From positions 1-10,489 of the forward strand of contig SHYI01000026.1 of assembly GCA_009692905.1 (NCBI GenBank): a stretch of DNA of 10,489 nucleotides, in the 5' to 3' direction. Positions 1 to 4,801 of the stretch are shown here, in pieces (within the stretch, counting starts at the first letter, position 1; every line of letters begins with the position of its first letter). The DNA comes from Chloroflexota bacterium (lineage in GTDB: Bacteria; Chloroflexota; Limnocylindria; Limnocylindrales; Limnocylindraceae). The notes under the pieces were generated by a model, which worked only from the letters and a program-made list of their open reading frames with translations, searched no databases and was not told the DNA's origin. The position numbers and the translations under genes are program-made.

Positions 1-444
1 ACGGTGGTCGTTGAGAAGAGCCAGATTGCCGTGCTCGCGCGCAGGATCGTTGAGATGTTGAAAGACCTGAGTGAGGGCGGCAGCGTGCAGCTGCCGAGTG
101 CACCACTACCGCTACCGCGAAAGCTGCCGGCACTCGCCGAGCCGTTCACTGCTGAGTTCCGCGTTGGCACCATTGCCCTCGCCTGGGATCCGCTGCTCAC
201 GCGCCTCGTCCTCGAGTTCCGCGACGACATGAGTGTCGAAGACGCCTCCGCTCCCCCGCCAATCAACGACGCACCCGAAGGCCCTGATGTCTTACGCGTA
301 GCACTCAGCGTTGCTTCGGCCCTCGAATTCGCCGAGAACGCCCTGCAGCTCGCCGCTGCGGGCCGACCGATCTGCCCGAACTGTGGCGTGCCGCTCGATC
401 CGCGTGGGCACCGCTGCGCACGCAAGGCCGCCCTCCTCAACTGA
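1..444 (+). CDS. DUF3090 family protein, 5' end missing
   Basis: The reading frame is open from base 1, so the true start lies outside the window. A GTG at 4 is probably internal, because the visible N-terminus (VVVEKSQIAVLARRI) matches the interior of DUF3090 proteins as I recall them; these are usually somewhat longer than the 147 residues seen here. The C-terminus carries a compact zinc-knuckle-like motif, CPNCGVPLDPRGHRC, giving C-x2-C followed by H-x-C, which is typical of the family. The biochemical function is unknown. The stop TGA at 442-444 is followed one base later by the GTG start of the SCO1664-family gene, so the two are almost certainly co-transcribed and translationally coupled. 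In other genomes this pair commonly follows a histidine-phosphatase/phosphomutase-like gene, which would be expected just upstream of this window. Family assignment is from remembered motifs, not a search. Confidence 0.85.
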   Translation, partial: TVVVEKSQIAVLARRIVEMLKDLSEGGSVQLPSAPLPLPRKLPALAEPFTAEFRVGTIALAWDPLLTRLVLEFRDDMSVEDASAPPPINDAPEGPDVLRVALSVASALEFAENALQLAAAGRPICPNCGVPLDPRGHRCARKAALLN

Positions 445-445
445 G

Positions 446-1216
446 GTGACGGGCGCAGCGGCGGCACCGAACTGGCGCGGGGCGCTCCCCACCACCTCAG
501 GCCTCGTTGAGATTGACGAGGCGCTTCGCCTCATGCGCCTCTCGCCCGAACTCAAACCGATCGGGCGCATCGCGCAGGCGAGCAACGCCAGCTTCCTCTG
601 CGAGATCGATGGTGGGCTCCAGGTGATCTACAAGCCGATCCGCGGCGAGGCACCGCTCTGGGACTTCCCCGAGGGGAGCCTCGCGGCGCGCGAGACCGCT
701 GCATATTTTGTGAGTGAGGCGCTGGCGCTCGGCGTCGTGCCGCCCACGATCCTGCGCGACGGCCCTGCCGGCGAGGGTGCCGTGCAACTCTGGATTGACC
801 ATGTTGGAGTTCATCGCGCGGTTGATCTCGTCAACGCCTCAGACGAGGGGCTGCGTCACCTCGCCCTCTTCGACGCGATCGTGAATAACGGCGACCGGAA
901 GGGTGGGCACATCCTCCCCCTCCCTGACGGGCGCATCCTTGGCGTCGACCACGGCGTCACCTTCGCCGTTGAGCCGAAGCTGCGCACCGTGCTGTGGGCG
1001 TGGCGCAGCAAAGCGTTCACCGAAGAGGAGCAGCTCGTCATTGCGCGCGGCGTTCAGGGGCTGGCCGCAAACGGAGAGCTACGCGCGCAACTCTCCCCAC
1101 TCCTCGACGGAGAGGAGATTGATGAGCTAGCGGCGCGCCTCAGCGACCTCGCTGCGACCGGCTGCTTCCCAGAACCGAGCCCCGATTGGCCGCCACTCCC
1201 GTGGCCGCTCGTCTAG
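446..1216 (+). CDS. SCO1664 family protein, PI3/4-kinase-like fold
   Basis: This 256-residue protein of unknown function resembles the SCO1664 family, distantly related to phosphatidylinositol 3/4-kinases. Visible kinase-like landmarks are a candidate nucleotide-binding lysine in VIYKPIRGE (K63), the family block LWDFPEGSLAARE (71-83), a catalytic-loop-like segment FDAIVNNGDRKGGH (142-155) and a metal-binding-like GVDHG (166-170). GTG 446 was chosen because it sits one base after the DUF3090 stop and gives the family's usual length. The open frame extends upstream to an ATG at 311, but that stretch overlaps DUF3090 coding sequence. ATG 533 is another in-frame option and would remove 29 residues not needed for the core. 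No strong Shine-Dalgarno sequence is present, consistent with coupling. Substrate and activity are unknown; a small-molecule or protein kinase role is inference. Confidence 0.85.
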   Translation: MTGAAAAPNWRGALPTTSGLVEIDEALRLMRLSPELKPIGRIAQASNASFLCEIDGGLQVIYKPIRGEAPLWDFPEGSLAARETAAYFVSEALALGVVPPTILRDGPAGEGAVQLWIDHVGVHRAVDLVNASDEGLRHLALFDAIVNNGDRKGGHILPLPDGRILGVDHGVTFAVEPKLRTVLWAWRSKAFTEEEQLVIARGVQGLAANGELRAQLSPLLDGEEIDELAARLSDLAATGCFPEPSPDWPPLPWPLV

Positions 1217-1227
1217 AGGCGGTCAGG

Positions 1228-2256
1228 TTACGGGAGTAGCGACTCGTCGACGATATCGCTCGCCTTCAGTCCGTCGAGCACCGTCTGCCCAGGGATTGAG
1301 CGCATGAAGCTGATCGACGTCTCCCAGCCCTCAACGCTAATTGCCCCGTAGCCGGCGCTCTCTTGTAGTGGACCTGCCCAGACGCCGACCGTTGCCTGCA
1401 TGACGGCGAGCGATTTGGCGCGGGCCTCAGGGGTCGCTGCAACCTCAGGGACAACCTTCGCTGCAGCGTCGACGCCGAGCTCTGGGTCCGCTGCAATCTG
1501 TCGCATCGCCTCAAGCGTTGCAGCAATGAAGGCGCGGATCGCATCACGCTTGCTCTCAATCGTCGCTGGTGAGGAGATGATTCCAGGCCCTGCGAATGGC
1601 GCCGCAGCGGATGCGTAGAAGACCTCTACCTCAATGCCTGCCGCCTGTGCCTGCACAAGGTCGTTGTTGGCGTATCCGGTTGTTGCATCGGCGGCACCGG
1701 TAATCAGCGCCTGCGTCTGCCCAAAATCTGGGTAGAGCTCGAGCGATACATCACCAATGCTGAGCGATGCCTGGTCGAGGATGCCGAGCAGCGTCAGATA
1801 CCCCGAACCGTATTGGCCTGGCGTGCCAACGCGCTTCCCCGCCAAGTCGGCTGGGCTCATGATGCCCGCATCGGTTCGTGCGATCACAACGTTCGGCAGA
1901 ACACCGTAGATCGTTGCGAGATAGCGAACGGGAATTCCCTGTGAGACGGCGGGGATCATGCTGGTGCCGTCGGCAAGGGCAAGATCAAGTCCGCCACTCC
2001 CTACAAGGCTGATCAGGTCAGGATCAATCTGATTCTGCAGCGTCACATCGAGGCCCGCGGCGGCGTATGCGCCGCTCTGCTGCGCCAAATAGAAGGGGGC
2101 GAACTGCACTCCGGGGATATAGCCGAGGCCAACCGTGAGCTGCACTGCCGCCGCCGAAGCTGAAGGTGATGCTGATGGTGTCGGCGATGCACTCGACGTG
2201 CAGCCAGAGATCAGCAGTGCCAGAGAACTGAGCAGTGCAACCAAAGACCGATTCAT
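1228..2256 (-). CDS. ABC importer substrate-binding lipoprotein, NMT1/THI5 type
   Basis: This 342-residue lipoprotein starts with a short signal peptide and a lipobox ISGC, with the lipidated cysteine at C19. A Ser/Pro/Ala-rich spacer (about 20-38) tethers the domain to the membrane. The binding domain opens with GYIPGVQFAPFYLAQQSGAY, which matches the NMT1/THI5/SsuA-like periplasmic-binding superfamily. It continues with segments typical of the fold, such as DLALADGTSM (91-100) and LAGKRVGTPG (138-147). Members bind thiamine pyrimidine precursors, riboflavin, sulfonates or nitrate-like ligands. I see no feature that fixes the ligand and no TPP or FMN riboswitch nearby, so thiY or ribY would be guesses. 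It is the last gene of the minus-strand transporter cluster, 29 bases after the permease stop, and has its own strong G-rich ribosome binding site. Its stop lies 11 bases from the convergent SCO1664-family stop. Confidence 0.88.
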   Translation of the reverse strand: MNRSLVALLSSLALLISGCTSSASPTPSASPSASAAAVQLTVGLGYIPGVQFAPFYLAQQSGAYAAAGLDVTLQNQIDPDLISLVGSGGLDLALADGTSMIPAVSQGIPVRYLATIYGVLPNVVIARTDAGIMSPADLAGKRVGTPGQYGSGYLTLLGILDQASLSIGDVSLELYPDFGQTQALITGAADATTGYANNDLVQAQAAGIEVEVFYASAAAPFAGPGIISSPATIESKRDAIRAFIAATLEAMRQIAADPELGVDAAAKVVPEVAATPEARAKSLAVMQATVGVWAGPLQESAGYGAISVEGWETSISFMRSIPGQTVLDGLKASDIVDESLLP

Positions 2257-2262
2257 TGTTAA

Positions 2263-2269
2263 CCCCCCC
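2263..2269 (-). promoter_or_regulatory. Strong G-rich ribosome binding site of the binding-protein gene
   Basis: On the minus strand seven consecutive G residues lie six bases before ATG 2256 (GGGGGGGTTAACAATG). It is the best Shine-Dalgarno-like site in the ABC cluster. The permease and ATPase genes have none, so this may raise binding-protein output relative to the membrane parts. Confidence 0.6.
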
Positions 2270-2278
2270 TACATTTGC

Positions 2279-2295
2279 GATCGCATTAGGCGATC
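2279..2295 (-). repeat. Intercistronic inverted repeat between permease and binding-protein genes
   Basis: A perfect 6-bp stem, GATCGC (2279-2284) with GCGATC (2290-2295), closes a 5-base loop. The permease stop TAA (2288-2286 on the minus strand) falls inside the loop. No T-run follows, so it is unlikely to be an intrinsic terminator. An mRNA-stabilising or processing hairpin is possible, but a stem this short can occur by chance. Confidence 0.4.
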
Positions 2296-3038
2296 TTCTT
2301 TGATACTACCCGCTCAACAAAAAGTACGAGTCCATACGCACTCACGCCAAGGATCGAAATTTGTAACAGATCAGCAAAGAGGAGTGGTGTGTCGAAGAGT
2401 GAACCGCGAGCAAGATTGAGTAGCACTCCAAGTCCTGCGGTACCACCGAGCCACTCGCCAACGATCGCCCCGACCACGGCCAGCGTTGCGGCAACGCGCG
2501 CCCCTGCAAGGATGCCGCTACGCGCCGCTGGAAGTCGTGCATAGCGAAGGCTCTGCCAGCGCGTTGCACCGAGTGAGCGCATCAGCTCAAGGGTTCCGGC
2601 ATCGACATCGCGCACGGCGACCAGCGTTGAGATCGCAACAGGGAAGAGGGTGATCAGTGCGCAGACGGCGACCTTTGCCGTGAGCCCTGGCCCGAGCCAG
2701 AGCACGAGGACCGGTCCAAGGGCGAGGATCGGCGTTGACTGCGCCGCAACGAGGTAGGGGCTGACCACGCGGCGGGCCGATCCCGAGAGGCCGAGGGTGA
2801 CGCCAATCAGGAGGCCGAGCGCCCCGCCGAGGAGGCCACCAACGGTCACTTCGGTCACCGTGGGCACGAGATGGCGAAGCATGGTGCCGTCAGCCCACGC
2901 CTCGGCGAATCGCACCGCGATCACTGATGGCGCAGGCAAGATGAACTGCGGCACTGCGGCGGCGCGCACGCCAAACTCCCACGCCGCGAGCAGGAGTGCG
3001 GCCACAGCGACTGGGGTGAGCTGGCTCAGCCTACGCAT
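2286..3038 (-). CDS. ABC importer inner-membrane permease
   Basis: This 250-residue permease belongs to the binding-protein-dependent transport family (BPD_transp_1) and fits the SsuC/TauC/ThiX-like group. It has several hydrophobic segments, for example about 8-26, 64-84, 101-115, 121-141 and 185-203. The cytoplasmic EAA-type coupling loop reads ELMRSLGATRWQSLRYARLP (151-170), with the conserved glycine and the final LP that dock on the ATPase. I chose ATG 3038, which overlaps the ATPase stop by eight bases (ATGCGTAG) and gives a normal N-terminus. An upstream in-frame start at 3086 would add 16 polar residues, all inside the ATPase gene. No clear Shine-Dalgarno sequence precedes 3038, so translation is probably coupled to the ATPase gene. 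A single permease gene implies a homodimer in the membrane. Confidence 0.92.
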   Translation of the reverse strand: MRRLSQLTPVAVAALLLAAWEFGVRAAAVPQFILPAPSVIAVRFAEAWADGTMLRHLVPTVTEVTVGGLLGGALGLLIGVTLGLSGSARRVVSPYLVAAQSTPILALGPVLVLWLGPGLTAKVAVCALITLFPVAISTLVAVRDVDAGTLELMRSLGATRWQSLRYARLPAARSGILAGARVAATLAVVGAIVGEWLGGTAGLGVLLNLARGSLFDTPLLFADLLQISILGVSAYGLVLFVERVVSKKIA

Positions 3039-3780
3039 GCGACACCGAATCGAGTGCGGCGTAGAGGCGCGTCTGTCGCGCGGCACCGTCAGGTGAGAGG
3101 AGCGCGGCGCGGCGCTCAGCTGCAGGCAGGCTACGCAGGCCCGGAACCTCGAGGTGAATGGCGCCGTCAGCGCCGAGCATCAGCACGCGGTCGGCAACCA
3201 GCAGCGCCTCGGCAACATCGTGCGTCACGAGCAGCGTTGCCGCCCCTGCAACCAGCTCGGGGAGCTCATCGTCGAGGCGGGCGCGCGTGATGGCATCGAG
3301 CGCGGCGAACGGTTCGTCGAGCAGCAGGAGCGACGGCTGTCGCACCATTGCACGCGCCAGCGCCACGCGCCCACGTTCGCCGCCCGAAATCTCAGCAGGG
3401 CTGCGGTCGAGCAGCCCGCTCGCGCCAACGCGCTTGAGTGCCGCCTCAGCGGTAACTCGAGCGTTCGAAAGCGACTCACCCGCCAGCTCTAGTGGGAGCG
3501 TCACATTACGTAGCACCGTGCGCCACGAAAGGAGTCGTGGCTCTTGAAAGACGATGCCGACCTCTGGTCGACCGGCGGCCGCTGCGCTGCCAACAAGTGC
3601 GACGCGCCCAGCCGTCGGCGTGAGGAGTCCGGCCACAAGGCGCAAGAGCGTTGACTTCCCTGATCCATTGGGGCCAAGGAGCGCCACCGATTCACCCGCG
3701 GCAATCGCCAACGAGAGGCTGCGGAGCACGTGGCGCTCGCCGTACGAGTGCGAGAGCCCCTCAACTTGAAGTATCGGCAT
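3031..3780 (-). CDS. ABC importer ATP-binding protein
   Basis: This 249-residue ATPase of the SsuB/TauB/ThiZ-like group energises the adjacent permease. All nucleotide-binding motifs are present: Walker A GPNGSGKST (36-44), Q-loop glutamine in VFQEPRLLSW (Q79), signature SGGERGR (132-138), Walker B LLLLDEP with the catalytic glutamate (E156), the D-loop AALD, and the switch histidine in VTHD (H187). The C-terminal tail after about residue 205 is short and has no obvious regulatory domain. Two starts are possible: ATG 3780, used here, or GTG 3786, which adds two residues. Neither has a Shine-Dalgarno sequence; the space where one would sit is next to a GC-only hairpin (3792-3814). The gene follows the FTR1 stop by 36 bases and its end overlaps the permease start, supporting one operon. 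Confidence 0.93.
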   Translation of the reverse strand: MPILQVEGLSHSYGERHVLRSLSLAIAAGESVALLGPNGSGKSTLLRLVAGLLTPTAGRVALVGSAAAAGRPEVGIVFQEPRLLSWRTVLRNVTLPLELAGESLSNARVTAEAALKRVGASGLLDRSPAEISGGERGRVALARAMVRQPSLLLLDEPFAALDAITRARLDDELPELVAGAATLLVTHDVAEALLVADRVLMLGADGAIHLEVPGLRSLPAAERRAALLSPDGAARQTRLYAALDSVSHA

Positions 3781-3791
3781 CAGCACATCAT

Positions 3792-3814
3792 GGCGCGCGA
3801 AGCCTGCGCGCGCC
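3792..3814 (-). repeat. GC-only hairpin between FTR1 and the ATPase gene
   Basis: A perfect 8-bp stem of only G and C, GGCGCGCG (3792-3799) with CGCGCGCC (3807-3814), surrounds a 7-base loop. It fills most of the gap between the FTR1 stop (3817) and the ATPase start (3780). No T-run follows on the minus strand, so it is not a standard terminator. It could pause transcription, stabilise RNA ends or restrict ribosome access to the ATPase start. GC-rich palindromes are common by chance in such a genome. Confidence 0.5.
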
Positions 3815-3816
3815 GG

Positions 3817-4674
3817 TCAGGCTGCGGTGGCGGCGCGGGCTGCAGCGGCTCGTCGCACCGGGCGCACATAGAAGAAGAGGCCGAAGATGAGGTATGCCCC
3901 TTGCGCGAGTAGCGTTGTTAGCTCAGGAGTTGAGCTGTAGCCAACGATGGCACGCAGGAACTGGCCGATCCCCTCTTTGTGCGGCAAGACGGCGGAGATG
4001 TCGTAGATCGGCGTGACTAGGCCTGGCAGCAAGCCAACCTCAATGAACTCATGGACTCCGTATGAGAGGAGGCCCGAGGCAATCACCACGAGGGCGGCGC
4101 CAGTGAGGTTGAAGAAGGAGCTCAAGTTGAGTCGCAACCCGGCACGGAAGATCAACACGCCGATGCCGGCGGCAATCAGTAGGCCGACCACGGCACCAAG
4201 AACGACGGGGAGTCCCTCCCCCGCCGCTGCAGTCGTCTGGCCGAGCAGGAAGAGCGACGTCTCAAACCCCTCGCGAATGACCGCGGTAAAGGCGAGGAGG
4301 CTGAGTCCCAACACCGATGTAGAGGCGACTGCGCGATCAACGCCACTGCGAAGATCGGCGCCGAGGGTGACGGCCTGCTTGCGCATCCAGAAGAGCATGT
4401 AGGTGAGGATCACCACGGCAAAGAGCGAGGTGGTGCCAGCGATGATCTGCTCGGCGGTCCCCTGCAGGCTTCCGAGGGCCACGAATGCAATCACGCCCAC
4501 TGCGGCGGAGGCGAGGATGGCTGTGATGACGCCAAACCAGACGCTGCCGAGTCGATCGGCGCGGCCGATCTTTACGAGGTAGCTCGCAATGATGCCAACG
4601 ATGAGTGCCGCTTCGACCCCTTCACGAAGTCCGGTGAGTAGCCCTCCAAGGCCCCAGGCGAAGATGCTCTCCAT
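3817..4674 (-). CDS. FTR1/EfeU-family high-affinity iron permease
   Basis: This 285-residue polytopic membrane protein has about seven hydrophobic segments. It carries the two hallmark iron-permease motifs REGVE (17-21) and REGFE (134-138), each inside a membrane helix, which are the established iron-coordinating sites of yeast Ftr1 and bacterial EfeU. The length matches stand-alone EfeU-type permeases, and there is no N-terminal cupredoxin or EfeO-like domain. Neither EfeO, EfeB nor a multicopper oxidase is encoded in the window, so the usual ferrous-oxidation partner is missing here. ATG 4674 has a good ribosome binding site (AGAGGGGGA). The gene is first in a minus-strand cluster with an NMT1-type ABC importer beginning 36 bases downstream, which is an unusual association. 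The C-terminal tail is basic and Ala/Arg-rich (272-285). Iron, probably Fe(III), is the inferred substrate. Confidence 0.9.
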   Translation of the reverse strand: MESIFAWGLGGLLTGLREGVEAALIVGIIASYLVKIGRADRLGSVWFGVITAILASAAVGVIAFVALGSLQGTAEQIIAGTTSLFAVVILTYMLFWMRKQAVTLGADLRSGVDRAVASTSVLGLSLLAFTAVIREGFETSLFLLGQTTAAAGEGLPVVLGAVVGLLIAAGIGVLIFRAGLRLNLSSFFNLTGAALVVIASGLLSYGVHEFIEVGLLPGLVTPIYDISAVLPHKEGIGQFLRAIVGYSSTPELTTLLAQGAYLIFGLFFYVRPVRRAAAARAATAA

Positions 4675-4680
4675 GCGAAT

Positions 4681-4688
4681 CCCCCTCT
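4681..4688 (-). promoter_or_regulatory. Ribosome binding site of the FTR1 gene
   Basis: The minus strand reads AGAGGGGG, with six bases between the end of this segment and ATG 4674. It supports the chosen start. Confidence 0.6.
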
Positions 4689-4727
4689 CACAGCTGCTGC
4701 GAACTCTTGCGGCGCGCGCTCAAGAAG

Positions 4728-4756
4728 ATGATGCCATCTAATCCTGAAGTGGTCAA
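4728..4756 (-). promoter_or_regulatory. Possible sigma-70-like promoter for the FTR1-ABC cluster
   Basis: On the minus strand TTGACC (4756-4751) is followed after 17 bases by CATCAT (4733-4728). These match five and four positions of the -35 and -10 consensus. The -10 lies 54 bases before the FTR1 start. The -10 is weak, so this remains a candidate only. Confidence 0.35.
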
Positions 4757-4768
4757 CCGCACCTGTCT

Positions 4769-4796
4769 AATACGACAAGTGACCTTGTCCTGTATT
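4769..4796. repeat. Bulged inverted repeat between aceE and FTR1
   Basis: AATAC (4769-4773) pairs with GTATT (4792-4796) and GACAAG (4774-4779) pairs with CTTGTC (4784-4789). The loop is TGAC, and a 2-base bulge (4790-4791) interrupts one arm. The 11-bp stem begins five bases after the aceE stop and lies 13 bases upstream of the candidate -35 of the FTR1 promoter. It is markedly more AT-rich than its surroundings. No T-run follows on either strand, so it may be a non-canonical aceE terminator, an operator for an iron or metabolic regulator, or both. It does not resemble the DtxR/IdeR or Fur consensus as I know them. Confidence 0.55.
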
Positions 4797-4801
4797 GCTA
4801 C

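Noticed and set aside
311..445. N-terminal extension of the SCO1664-family gene
   Set aside because: It overlaps DUF3090 coding sequence in another frame and encodes Ser/Arg/Pro-rich residues absent from the family.
2276..2285. TGCGATCGCA palindrome resembling the cyanobacterial HIP1 octamer GCGATCGC
   Set aside because: I noticed only this copy, the other genes do not suggest cyanobacteria, and the motif is better explained as part of the small intercistronic inverted repeat.
4675..4801. Possible TPP or FMN riboswitch ahead of the transporter cluster
   Set aside because: The conserved core motifs of both classes are absent and the space before the FTR1 ribosome binding site is too short for an FMN element behind the candidate promoter.
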